Of a stretch of DNA of 46,481 nt, positions 8,968-19,948 are shown piece after piece. The notes beneath the pieces were generated by a model. The model saw nothing but the letters and a program-made list of their open reading frames with translations. It was not told the origin of the DNA and did no database searches. The position numbers were made by a program, and so were the translations under genes. Within the stretch, counting starts at the first letter, position 1, and each line of letters begins with the position of its first letter. The DNA is taken from assembly GCA_029209985.1 (NCBI GenBank), contig JARGNZ010000003.1, forward strand, positions 129,061 to 175,541, given 5' to 3'. Source of the DNA: Parvibaculaceae bacterium. GTDB lineage: Bacteria > Pseudomonadota > Alphaproteobacteria > Parvibaculales > Parvibaculaceae.

Positions 8968-10086
8968 ATGAAAATTACGATCGAACGTGGCGCCCTTTTG
9001 AAATCGCTGAACCACGTCCAATCCGTCGTTGAACGGCGCAATACGATCCCGATCCTTTCCAACGTGCTTTTGCGGGCCGATCAAGGCCAGTTGAGCTTGA
9101 CGGCGACCGATCTCGACATCGAGGTCATCGAAGCCGTAGATGTGGACGTGGCGACCTCTGGCGGCACAACCGCTTCGGCTCATACGCTCTATGACATTGT
9201 CCGCAAATTGCCAGACGGCGCCCAAGTGGAAGTGGTGCAAAACCCAGAAGATGGCCGCTTAACTTTGCAGGCGGGCCGCTCAAAATTTGCGCTGCAGTCT
9301 CTGCCGCAAGAAGATTTCCCTTCCATGTCCGCAGGCGACTTGCCGCATCGCTTTGATATTCCAGCCGATGCCCTGTCCCGCTTGGTCGACAAAACCCGGT
9401 TTGCGATCTCAACGGAAGAGACCCGCTACTATTTGAACGGTATTTACTTGCACACCGTCGACGAAGGCCCTGAGCCGATGTTGCGGGCTGTTGCAACAGA
9501 TGGTCACCGTTTGGCCCAAGCCGATTTCCCCTGCCCCGAGGGCGCTGCTGGTATGCCGGGGGTTATCATCCCGCGCAAAACAGTGTTGGAATTGCAAAAG
9601 CTGATTGAAGAAGAGGGCGGCCTCATTCAAGTGGGTGTGTCTGACACCAAAATTCGTTTTGAATTTGGCAATGTCACCCTCACCTCAAAATTGATCGATG
9701 GCACCTTCCCTGATTATGAGCGCGTTATTCCAACTGAGAATGACAAAATGCTCAAAGTGGATGGCAAAGTATTTGCGCAGGCGGTGGACCGGGTCTCTAC
9801 CATTTCGACAGAAAAATCGCGGGCTGTAAAAATCAACCTCGACGAAGGACGCCTCACGTTGACGGTCAACAATCCCGACAGTGGTTCGGCGACCGAAGAG
9901 TTGGCTGTGGAATATGATAGCGCTCCGATTGAAATTGGATTTAACGCGCGGTACTTGCTCGACATTGCCGGTCAGCTTGAAGGGGATGTTGCCTCCTTCT
10001 TGATGGCAGATTCTGGCTCACCCACATTGGTGCGGGACTCTGAAGATGAGTCAGCCCTGTATGTGCTGATGCCGATGAGAGTCTAA
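8968..10086 (+). CDS. dnaN: DnaN, DNA polymerase III sliding clamp (beta subunit)
   Basis: The beta clamp encircles DNA and tethers polymerase III. I choose the ATG at 8968 (MKITIERGALLKSLNHV, 372 residues) because AGGAG lies 11 bases upstream and the family starts there with the standard length; an in-frame ATG at 8893 would add 25 unconserved residues. Conserved segments are RRNTIPILSNVLL, DLDIEVIE, the middle-domain ETRYYLNGIYLH and ATDGHRLA, and the C-terminal YVLMPMRV, typical of the end of the clamp. The three clamp domains fit the length. recF follows after 15 bases. Confidence 0.97.
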   Translation: MKITIERGALLKSLNHVQSVVERRNTIPILSNVLLRADQGQLSLTATDLDIEVIEAVDVDVATSGGTTASAHTLYDIVRKLPDGAQVEVVQNPEDGRLTLQAGRSKFALQSLPQEDFPSMSAGDLPHRFDIPADALSRLVDKTRFAISTEETRYYLNGIYLHTVDEGPEPMLRAVATDGHRLAQADFPCPEGAAGMPGVIIPRKTVLELQKLIEEEGGLIQVGVSDTKIRFEFGNVTLTSKLIDGTFPDYERVIPTENDKMLKVDGKVFAQAVDRVSTISTEKSRAVKINLDEGRLTLTVNNPDSGSATEELAVEYDSAPIEIGFNARYLLDIAGQLEGDVASFLMADSGSPTLVRDSEDESALYVLMPMRV

Positions 10087-10101
10087 TGGCCACGAAACCG
10101 C

Positions 10102-11355
10102 ATGGCTGGCACAATGGCATCTGAGGCGATCGCAGCACATATGCGCCCATCTGAAACGTCCCTCGACACGTCAGTCGAAACGTCACGTGAGGCACCAAGG
10201 GACGTAGCACGCGAAGCGCTCAGTATTTCTCGATTGCGTGTGACTGATTTTCGCTCCTATGACCACGCTGGGTTGGATTTGGACGCACGTCCGGTTGTGT
10301 TGACCGGTGAAAATGGAGCGGGCAAAACCAATTTGCTGGAAGCTGTGTCCCTGCTTGTGCCGGGCCGTGGGTTGCGGGCTGTGCCATTTGCGGAGCTATG
10401 CCGCAAACGGGGTGCCGGGGGATGGGCTGTGGCGGCCGACGTGTTTGACGGACAAGCCGACATGCGCATTGGTACAGGCATTGAACCACAAGAAGCAGGT
10501 GCAGGTGAAACCCGCACGCGCCAAGTGCGCATTGATGGCCAAGTCCAGTCGAGTGCAGGCGTATTGGCAGAGTATGTGCGGATTGTGTGGCTCACACCGG
10601 CGATGGACCGATTGTTTGTGGAAGCGGCAAGTGGCCGACGGCGTTTTTTGGACCGCTTGGTCATGGGTTTTGACCCCAGTCACGGAACCCGCGTGAATGC
10701 GTATGAACGGGCAATGCGGGACCGTAATCGTCTGCTGGCGGATAATGTCAAAGACGCCTCATGGTTGGGGGCACTGGAAGCACAAATGGCCGAACATGGG
10801 GTGGCGATTGCAGCAACCCGGCTTGATTGCGTGGCCCGCCTTAAAGGGGCCATTGCGGCGACACAAGAAGGGGCCTTTCCCAAAGCGTTGTTGGCGCTGG
10901 AAGGCGGCTTAGAAAGCGACTTGTCGAGCGCGGTTGCCGTTGATGTGGAAGATCAATTTGCGCGTCACCTCTGTGAGATGCGCACCCGCGATCAAGGAGC
11001 TGGACGGGCGCTGGACGGGCCTCACCGCTCTGACTTGTTGGTGCGGCACGAAGCAAAAGATATGGAAGCCGACAAATGTTCCACCGGGGAGCAAAAGGCT
11101 TTGTTGATCGGCATGATTTTAGCGAACGCAAGATTGTTGGCGCGCCATACCGGACATGCGCCGCTTTTGTTATTGGATGAAGTGGCAGCGCATTTGGACC
11201 GAGACCGACGCGCAGCCTTGTTTGATGAGATTACGGCCCTTGGGGCCCAAGCATGGATGACGGGAACAGATCGATCCTTGTTTGAAGCAATTGAACCGCG
11301 CGCCCAGTGCTTCCAAGTGGAAGCCGGTCAGATCCGCACGGTGACAAATAAGTGA
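10102..11355 (+). CDS. recF: RecF, recombination mediator ATPase
   Basis: RecF is an SMC-like ATPase that with RecO and RecR loads RecA at gaps. The 417-residue product shows VTDFRSYDHA, Walker A GENGAGKT (69-76), the segment RRRFLDRLVMGFDPSH, the ABC-type signature CSTGEQKALLIG and Walker B LLLLDEVAAHLD. The family motif FRSY normally sits about ten residues from the N-terminus but is at 50 here. No good in-frame start lies closer (only Met 5 and Met 14), so an N-terminal extension of some 35 residues, rich in Ser, Thr, Glu and Ala, seems real. The exact start is uncertain because no clear ribosome binding site is visible. Confidence 0.94.
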   Translation: MAGTMASEAIAAHMRPSETSLDTSVETSREAPRDVAREALSISRLRVTDFRSYDHAGLDLDARPVVLTGENGAGKTNLLEAVSLLVPGRGLRAVPFAELCRKRGAGGWAVAADVFDGQADMRIGTGIEPQEAGAGETRTRQVRIDGQVQSSAGVLAEYVRIVWLTPAMDRLFVEAASGRRRFLDRLVMGFDPSHGTRVNAYERAMRDRNRLLADNVKDASWLGALEAQMAEHGVAIAATRLDCVARLKGAIAATQEGAFPKALLALEGGLESDLSSAVAVDVEDQFARHLCEMRTRDQGAGRALDGPHRSDLLVRHEAKDMEADKCSTGEQKALLIGMILANARLLARHTGHAPLLLLDEVAAHLDRDRRAALFDEITALGAQAWMTGTDRSLFEAIEPRAQCFQVEAGQIRTVTNK

Positions 11356-11371
11356 GCCTTAACCGGCATGA

Positions 11372-13849
<2,478 letters not shown>

Positions 13850-13914
13850 TCTAGTATGGGCGCACATACTCTATGCGTCGCCTAACCAAGTTCTGAAGGT
13901 CAGTCTTTGAAAGA

Positions 13915-13948
13915 GTGCGTTGCACGTCGAGCAGTACGAGCAACGCAC
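13915..13948. repeat. 9-bp perfect inverted repeat between gyrB and the PACE gene
   Basis: GTGCGTTGC (13915-13923) and GCAACGCAC (13940-13948) are perfect reverse complements around a 16-base spacer. No T-run follows, so a terminator is unlikely. It lies 170 bases before the efflux gene and could be an operator or part of a structured leader. Confidence 0.55.
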
Positions 13949-14117
13949 GTATGAAGGGACCTGTGTTTAGAGGCGGGCTTGCTTCACGATATGTCAGGTC
14001 GGAAGGGTCTGCTGAGTTGACAACTTGGGTCCACGACCTACATATAGCTTGCGAGGACGACCTCCCCCATCATGGGTACTTTTCTGGGACGACCCAGTTT
14101 GCCAGATGAGGGCTATC

Positions 14118-14537
14118 ATGCGCACAACGCGCGATCGCATTCGCCATGCAATCAGCTTTGAAATTATGGGTCTTCTACTTGTCATTCCCCTTGGGTCCGT
14201 CGGGTTCGCAATCCATGCGGCAGACTTTGGCGTCGTCGCGGTGATTGCAGCGACTGTCGCAACCCTTTGGAATTATACCTACAATTTTTTATTCGATCAG
14301 GTCATGAAGCGGCGGAAAGGCAGCGTGCACAAAACACTGGCCGTTCGTATCTGGCATGCCATTCTTTTTGAGGTCGGTTTGTTATTCGTAACGCTTCCCC
14401 TTTTCGCATACGCCTTGGGGATTGGGTTGTGGCAGGCGCTTGTCATGGATGTGGCCTTCGCCCTGTTTTATTTGGTTTATGCTTTCGCCTTTAATTGGGC
14501 TTACGATTTGCTTTTCCCACTGCCCAAGCACGCATAA
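14118..14537 (+). CDS. PACE-family (AceI-like) multidrug efflux protein
   Basis: A small integral membrane protein of 139 residues with four predicted helices and two similar halves (RIRHAISFEIMGLL and RIWHAILFEVGLLF), the tandem bacterial transmembrane pair architecture of PACE transporters. Family members export biocides such as chlorhexidine and short diamines by proton antiport. The conserved acidic residue of helix 1 is E15, the same number as in AceI. WNYTYNFLFDQ and FNWAYDLLF match the loop/helix motifs ending each half. I start at the ATG at 14118 because AGGG lies six bases upstream and this gives the family length; an ATG at 14106 would add four residues. The substrate here is unknown. 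Confidence 0.88.
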   Translation: MRTTRDRIRHAISFEIMGLLLVIPLGSVGFAIHAADFGVVAVIAATVATLWNYTYNFLFDQVMKRRKGSVHKTLAVRIWHAILFEVGLLFVTLPLFAYALGIGLWQALVMDVAFALFYLVYAFAFNWAYDLLFPLPKHA

Positions 14538-14579
14538 ACGGCAACATATAGCGCCTCGCTACGTGGCCCATATTTTTAC

Positions 14580-14618
14580 AAAAGCCCGTCCTGAGGAGAC
14601 GTCTCAGGGCGGGCTTTT
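14580..14618 (+). terminator. Intrinsic terminator after the PACE gene
   Basis: A 16-bp stem AAAAGCCCGTCCTGAG / CTCAGGGCGGGCTTTT with one wobble pair, followed by TG and TTT. Because AAAA precedes and TTTT follows, it could act on both strands. Confidence 0.88.
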
Positions 14619-14741
14619 GTTTGGCTATTAGTCCTTTCGTGTGCGTCACTTTGGCAAGATGTCTTATTAAGGATTTGGCAAACCGCATCAGCAATTATAG
14701 GCGCAACTCTCGAATCTCATGACATATTTGGAAGAACATTG

Positions 14742-16445
14742 ATGACTAAGGTTGCGTACCCTACAGAAAAACAAGAAGCTCACATCTCTTCCCATCACAT
14801 TAAACTGATCCACGACTTTTGGCCTATTTTGGATGGGCATATTGACGGAATTTTGCGGAAATTTTACGACCATTTGCAAACCGTCTCTGGGGCAAAAAAA
14901 ATACTCGAAGGGCACAATATTGACCGCTTGGTCGCCGCACAGCGGAACTATTGGCACAATTTATTTTGGAACGGTCCCACACCTGCTTACCGCCAAAGCG
15001 CGGTCCAGGTGGGGCGTGTACACCAAAAAATTGGACTAGGCCCCGATCTTTATATTCCCGCGTATAGCGTTGTTCTGCATCACATGAGTGTTTTGGTGTG
15101 CGAGACATATCGTTTTAATCGCACCAAGCGCGAAGAATTGTTACATGCGGTGCAATTCATTTTGATGTTCGACATCTCGTTGGCGATGGATGCTTATGCA
15201 ACCGAATCGCTAGATGTCGGAGCGCTCAAAGTAAGCGCGAGCCTTTCAGATAGCTTATTGGATCGAACGGTGGACCTTGCGGTGGGCACAAGTAAGGCCG
15301 CTAATGCAAGCACGACGATGTTGAAAGAACTGTCGTTGGTGGACCAACGGGCACAACAAATTTCATCGGCTACAGAAGAAGTCACCGCGTCGGTGAAAGA
15401 AATTAGTACCCGCGCCAATGGGGTGAGCGAGACGGCCCTGCAGGCATTTCAAGCCTCACAATCAGGCAACGCCATTGTATCTGAGGCCGTGGGCAAAATG
15501 GATCAGATTGCACAGGCCGTGGAACAATCAGCCACCAGCGTGCGCGGCTTGGATGAAGCCTCCCAACGCATTGCTGAAATTGTGACCTCGATTGAACAAA
15601 TCGCTCAGCAAACCAATTTGTTGGCGCTTAACGCCACCATTGAGGCTGCTCGTGCCGGAGAAGCCGGGCGCGGTTTTGCGGTTGTGGCCGCAGAAGTGAA
15701 AGAGCTTTCCAACCAAACCGAAAAAGCCACTGTCGACATTCGCGAACGCATTGACCTTTTGCGCACGGAGATGGGCGAGATTGTTGGCGTGATGGGGAAT
15801 GGTGTCGAAGCAGTTCATAATGGTGTGGAAGTCATGAATGACGTGACCGTGCACATGGAAAAAATTGGGGTCCGGGTGCAAGATACGCGTGATACCATGA
15901 CCGATGTGACCATCATTTTGGAAGAGCAATCTAAGGCAACCCAAGAAGTTGCAGAGGGCATCAGTTTGATTGCCCAGGAAACGGCAGATAACCGAGCGGG
16001 AATTGCTGAGGTGATCCACGCAATGGAAGATGCCGAAGTGCAACTTTTTGCGCAGCTCGATGAGATCTCCCAGCAAGACATTCCCAATAAGGAAATTCGC
16101 GTTGCCAAGGCGACTTATTTGTTCTGGGGAAAATATGTTGAAGATATGGCGGCGGGGGTTGCCAAACATCAGGCACATAAAATTCCGTCCTTTGATGCCA
16201 GCGACTTTGGCAAATGGTACCGGGATGTTGGCAGAGTGCAATTTGGTTTGCAGAACGCCTTTGTGCAACTCGGCCAGACGCTACATTCCTTCCATAAACA
16301 CGTCGCAACGGCTGTGGCTGCCAATAGAAATAGAAACCAAACCGGCGCAGAAGCCGCTGTAGCCCAGGTACAGGCTGACCTCATCGAAGCCGTCAAATGG
16401 TTTGATGCGTTGGAAATAGTGCGCAAAGAAACCAAGGTTGCCTAA
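14742..16445 (+). CDS. Soluble globin-coupled methyl-accepting chemotaxis protein with CZB-like C-terminus
   Basis: A probable cytoplasmic aerotaxis receptor of 567 residues with no transmembrane segment. The N-terminal ~150 residues match sensor globins (HemAT/protoglobin type): FYDHLQTV, then [19 protein letters not shown] with the probable proximal haem ligand His94. The methyl-accepting signalling domain has the conserved hairpin tip [20 protein letters not shown] near 284-303 followed by [13 protein letters not shown]. The C-terminal ~110 residues resemble the chemoreceptor zinc-binding (CZB) domain: YLFWGKYV (459-466), SDFGKW (487-492) and HSFH (515-518). The usual zinc Cys before (L/F)GKW is Ser487 and the first His is Tyr459, so classical zinc binding looks lost. 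The start is the ATG at 14742 with GGAAG upstream. No che gene is adjacent. Confidence 0.9.
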   Translation: MTKVAYPTEKQEAHISSHHIKLIHDFWPILDGHIDGILRKFYDHLQTVSGAKKILEGHNIDRLVAAQRNYWHNLFWNGPTPAYRQSAVQVGRVHQKIGLGPDLYIPAYSVVLHHMSVLVCETYRFNRTKREELLHAVQFILMFDISLAMDAYATESLDVGALKVSASLSDSLLDRTVDLAVGTSKAANASTTMLKELSLVDQRAQQISSATEEVTASVKEISTRANGVSETALQAFQASQSGNAIVSEAVGKMDQIAQAVEQSATSVRGLDEASQRIAEIVTSIEQIAQQTNLLALNATIEAARAGEAGRGFAVVAAEVKELSNQTEKATVDIRERIDLLRTEMGEIVGVMGNGVEAVHNGVEVMNDVTVHMEKIGVRVQDTRDTMTDVTIILEEQSKATQEVAEGISLIAQETADNRAGIAEVIHAMEDAEVQLFAQLDEISQQDIPNKEIRVAKATYLFWGKYVEDMAAGVAKHQAHKIPSFDASDFGKWYRDVGRVQFGLQNAFVQLGQTLHSFHKHVATAVAANRNRNQTGAEAAVAQVQADLIEAVKWFDALEIVRKETKVA

Positions 16446-16464
16446 GGCTGCCCACGGGAATGAC

Positions 16465-16493
16465 AAAAGAGGGTCGAAGTATGGCCCTCTTTT
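16465..16493. terminator. Bidirectional-type terminator after the chemoreceptor gene
   Basis: A perfect 9-bp stem AAAAGAGGG / CCCTCTTTT around an 11-base loop, starting 20 bases after the stop codon. Confidence 0.8.
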
Positions 16494-16554
16494 AGCCGCC
16501 TTTTTCTGTCAAATAGAGTTTGAAAGGGACTATTCGGGTCACTTTTAAAGCTCA

Positions 16555-16569
16555 TTAACCATCTGTTCA
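16555..16569 (+). promoter_or_regulatory. CtrA-like site upstream of the penicillin-binding protein gene
   Basis: TTAA-CCATCTG-TTCA matches the alphaproteobacterial CtrA consensus TTAA-N7-TTAA with one mismatch and contains the favoured TTAACCAT half-site. It lies about 95 bases before the start codon at 16663. This is sequence similarity only; a single such site can occur by chance. Confidence 0.35.
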
Positions 16570-16662
16570 TATCCTGCGCACGATCATGCAGGTAGACAAG
16601 ACGGGAAGAGGCTGAGGCGATACGCTGAGGCATCTGTCAGACGATTTAGGCACTTAGATAGT

Positions 16663-19098
16663 ATGGCGTCACGCAATGAACCACCGGGATCGGGTAAACG
16701 CCCCTCAAATCCGCGCCGTGTGCATGGATTGGGTGACGTGCGTCTGGATGGTTCTGCGCGTTCGGGCAAAAGCATTCGCGTTGAAAGACGCTCTGCTGAG
16801 GCGGCTCCACAAAAACAACAGCGAAAACAAAAATCGTCCGCAAACAGACGCGCAAGCTTGTCGCGGGAAGATGATTATACCATCCCCGCGTTAGCCGCAG
16901 AAGCAATCTACCGCGTGGGCCTTTATGTCTATGCCATCTTTATGTGGGTGTGGAATGGATTGAAGAGCCTACCTCGTCCGCATGTGAGCTGGGAGCGCTC
17001 CCCTCAAGCATCCCGTGCCTCATCCAAAAAGCTGCCAGCGCCCGCACTACCATCTTTGTTGTCGCGAAAACGGTCGAAGAAAAAATCGAAAGCGTCCCCT
17101 CATCATTCGGCGGGTCACGCAGCAGATCAGCCCGAGCGCTCGACCCTTTATAAGATTGGATATTGGGGAGCCATTTCCTGTGTCTGGATGGGGGTGCTAC
17201 TCGGCGGTACGGTGTTCTATCTCGCATTGGGTCTGCCCAATACGGATACCTTGTGGGATGTGGATGGCAGTCCCGGCGTCACTTTTGCGGCCACCGACGG
17301 CACCATCTTGCTCAATCGCGGGGGCTTTGCAGGCTCAGCGATCCACCTCAACGAATTACCCAAATCTCTGCCCAACGCCGTTATGGCCATTGAGGACCGG
17401 CGTTTTTATTCTCACATCGGCATTGATCCGCGCGGTCTGGCACGGGCCATCTATACCAACATTAAATTGGGCGCCTTCGTGCAAGGAGGCTCCACGATTA
17501 CGCAGCAATTGGCTAAGAATGTTTTTCTCGCTCCAGAGCGCACCCTGTCGCGCAAAGTGCGTGAATTATTATTGGCCTTTTGGTTGGAAGCCCGCTTTAC
17601 CAAAGAGCAAATTCTCACACTCTATTTGAACCGGGTTTATTTGGGTGCGGGCACCTACGGCGTGGAAGCCGCATCACAACGGTATTTTTCAAAATCAGCC
17701 CGCGACTTAAATGTTTCTGAATCCGCAATGTTGGCAGGACTTCTTAAAGCTCCTTCCCGCTATGCGCCGACACGTGATTTGCAGTTATCGCAAGATCGCG
17801 CGTCCACCGTTTTGGCCTCAATGGTCAAGGCAGGCTTTCTCTCCCAAGCTGAGGGACAAGCCGCCTATGACAATCCCGCCACCCTCAAAGGCTTTGGGGG
17901 CAGTGGATCGGTGAACTATGTCGCAGATTATGTGTCAGATGGGCTGGAAAGCTACACAGGAAATCCTCGCGCCAGTTTGCGCGTGATGACAACCATCGAC
18001 ACCAAAATGCAGAAGGCGGCTGAGAAAGTGGTTGCGCAAGCGCTCGCGCGGGACGGCAAGAAGCTGAATGTAAGCCAAGCGGCTTTGGTCGCGATGACCC
18101 CAGATGGAGCCATTCGCGCATTGATCGGGGGCGGTTCGTACCGCGAAAGTCAATTCAACCGCGCGGTGCAAGCAAAACGTCAACCCGGTTCTGCCTTCAA
18201 ACCGATTGTCTTTTTGACGGCCTTAGAAGACGGCCTCTCACCAGACTCTTTGCGGGTTGATACGAAAATATCCGTAGATGGATGGACGCCGCAAAATTAT
18301 TCCAAGACGCACAAAGGCATTATGACCGTGCGTGATGCCCTATCCAAATCGATCAACACCGTCGCCGTTCAAGTCTCCGAAGAAGTGGGCCGCGAGCGGG
18401 TGATCAAGTCAGCCCGTAAATTGGGCATCACCTCGCCCATGCAGCCACATCCCTCCTTGGCGCTGGGGGCATTCGAAGTGAGTTTGCTGGAAATTACAGC
18501 GGCCTATGCCCCCTTTGCCAACGGTGGTTTTGGGGTGTTGCCGCACGTCATTTCTGAAGTGGAAACCAGTACCGGAACACGTTTGTATCAACGGCAAGGG
18601 TCAGGACCTGGCCGGGTTATTTCCCAACGAGCTTTGGGCGGCATGAACAATATGTTGATGGCGACAGTGCGCACAGGTACAGGCCGCCGTGCGAGCCTTG
18701 GAAACCGACCGGCCGCCGGTAAAACAGGCACCAGCCAAGGGTTCCGAGATGCGTGGTACATCGGCTACACCGCTGATTTGGTGGTGGGTGTGTGGGTTGG
18801 CAATGACGACGGCAGCTCAATGAACAATGTAACGGGCGGCGGTCTCCCCGCAGTAATCTGGAAAGACTTCATGTCACGCACTCAAAGCGGCGTGCAAATC
18901 AGCGCGTTGCCGGGGCGGTATGAAACACCGGCCTATGCCACAGGGTCCGTCGCAACAACAGGGGCTGTTGCGCAAGCACCAAGCCGGACCCGTGCGAACG
19001 GCGCACAAGGGTTTCGCACCCGTGAGGAACGGCAGGCGTGGAGGTCGACGCAAAGCCACGAGCGACGCGGGTTTTTTGATCGTCTCTTTGATTTTTAG
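16663..19098 (+). CDS. Class A penicillin-binding protein (PBP1A family transglycosylase/transpeptidase)
   Basis: A bifunctional peptidoglycan synthase of 811 residues. A long basic cytoplasmic N-terminus (about 1-160, with many Lys, Arg and Ser) precedes a membrane anchor at about 166-190. The glycosyltransferase domain has AIEDRRFYSHIG with catalytic Glu244, GGSTITQQLAKN and LTLYLNRVYLGAGTYGVEAA. The transpeptidase domain has SAFK with nucleophile Ser510, SIN at 563-565 and KTG at 687-689. The C-terminus is Arg-rich and polar. The N-terminal cytoplasmic tail is longer than in E. coli MrcA. It is converging with, and nine bases from, the metallopeptidase gene. All catalytic motifs are intact. 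Confidence 0.95.
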   Translation: MASRNEPPGSGKRPSNPRRVHGLGDVRLDGSARSGKSIRVERRSAEAAPQKQQRKQKSSANRRASLSREDDYTIPALAAEAIYRVGLYVYAIFMWVWNGLKSLPRPHVSWERSPQASRASSKKLPAPALPSLLSRKRSKKKSKASPHHSAGHAADQPERSTLYKIGYWGAISCVWMGVLLGGTVFYLALGLPNTDTLWDVDGSPGVTFAATDGTILLNRGGFAGSAIHLNELPKSLPNAVMAIEDRRFYSHIGIDPRGLARAIYTNIKLGAFVQGGSTITQQLAKNVFLAPERTLSRKVRELLLAFWLEARFTKEQILTLYLNRVYLGAGTYGVEAASQRYFSKSARDLNVSESAMLAGLLKAPSRYAPTRDLQLSQDRASTVLASMVKAGFLSQAEGQAAYDNPATLKGFGGSGSVNYVADYVSDGLESYTGNPRASLRVMTTIDTKMQKAAEKVVAQALARDGKKLNVSQAALVAMTPDGAIRALIGGGSYRESQFNRAVQAKRQPGSAFKPIVFLTALEDGLSPDSLRVDTKISVDGWTPQNYSKTHKGIMTVRDALSKSINTVAVQVSEEVGRERVIKSARKLGITSPMQPHPSLALGAFEVSLLEITAAYAPFANGGFGVLPHVISEVETSTGTRLYQRQGSGPGRVISQRALGGMNNMLMATVRTGTGRRASLGNRPAAGKTGTSQGFRDAWYIGYTADLVVGVWVGNDDGSSMNNVTGGGLPAVIWKDFMSRTQSGVQISALPGRYETPAYATGSVATTGAVAQAPSRTRANGAQGFRTREERQAWRSTQSHERRGFFDRLFDF

Positions 19099-19107
19099 AG
19101 CGCGCGG

Positions 19108-19887
19108 TTATCCATAGCGGTGCAACGCCGGTCCGTGTTCTTCAAGCCATTTCACGGCGGGGCGGTAATTGGGATAAAGCAACCCAAGACATTTCCAAAA
19201 ACTTTTCGAATGATCCATGTGCACTAAATGAGCAACCTCGTGGGCGGCGACATAATCCAACACGTTTGGAGGCGTTAAAATAAGACGCCATGAAAACGAA
19301 AGTGTCCGGGTTTGAGAGCAAGATCCCCAGCGACTGGATTGATCTCGAATGGTAATACGGGCGGGGCGCACATTAAGCTGAGAGGCGTGATGCGCAACCC
19401 GCAGGCTCAGTTCTTGTTTGGCTTGACCGCGCAACCAATCGGTCAGCCGCCGTGCTAAAAAGTTAGGATCGCCGGGCACAAGAATTTCCGGCAAACCATC
19501 GCTCTCTAAAGCAGGCTGCACACGAATGACACCGCGTTTTTGATCGACGTGGCGCACACGGTGAGGCTGCCCTTGAAACGGAATTTCAGCACCAGCGCAA
19601 AAGGCAACTGTTGTGGGAAGTTCGGCCAAGCGTTCCGCAATCCACTGAGAATGTGACTGGGCAAAGGCAAGGGCTTGCGTATGAGAGCCCCGTTTGGGCG
19701 CGGTAACACAGACTTCGCCGCGCGTCGGGTCAATTTTCAAAACATACCGGCGGGCACGCGGATGATGGCGTATTTTCACAGGTACGTGGCGACCTTCAAC
19801 GTCAATGACATTGGCGGATAGAGCACCCGTACGTGGAGAGGCAACGACCATAGAAGCTCGACTTGATAGACGCACGACGTGACCCAT
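19108..19887 (-). CDS. YgjP-like (DUF45/M48-type) zinc metallopeptidase
   Basis: A 259-residue predicted cytoplasmic zinc metalloprotease of the YgjP/DUF45 group. The zinc motif is HEVAH (His216, Glu217, His220), with a third ligand probably His226 in HMDHSKSFW. The diagnostic SSRWGSC motif lies just upstream, around 184-190. There is no signal peptide or membrane helix. The N-terminal part (about 30-160) is the beta-rich region typical of the family. Biological substrates are poorly known. The ATG at 19887 has a weak AGG upstream; Met13 is an alternative start. It is transcribed toward the penicillin-binding protein gene. Confidence 0.88.
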   Translation of the reverse strand: MGHVVRLSSRASMVVASPRTGALSANVIDVEGRHVPVKIRHHPRARRYVLKIDPTRGEVCVTAPKRGSHTQALAFAQSHSQWIAERLAELPTTVAFCAGAEIPFQGQPHRVRHVDQKRGVIRVQPALESDGLPEILVPGDPNFLARRLTDWLRGQAKQELSLRVAHHASQLNVRPARITIRDQSSRWGSCSQTRTLSFSWRLILTPPNVLDYVAAHEVAHLVHMDHSKSFWKCLGLLYPNYRPAVKWLEEHGPALHRYG

Positions 19888-19948
19888 TCACGCCTGAAGT
19901 TAAGATAACAGCCGCATGGGAAGGTCGTAAAGGCATCCTGAAAGCGGC

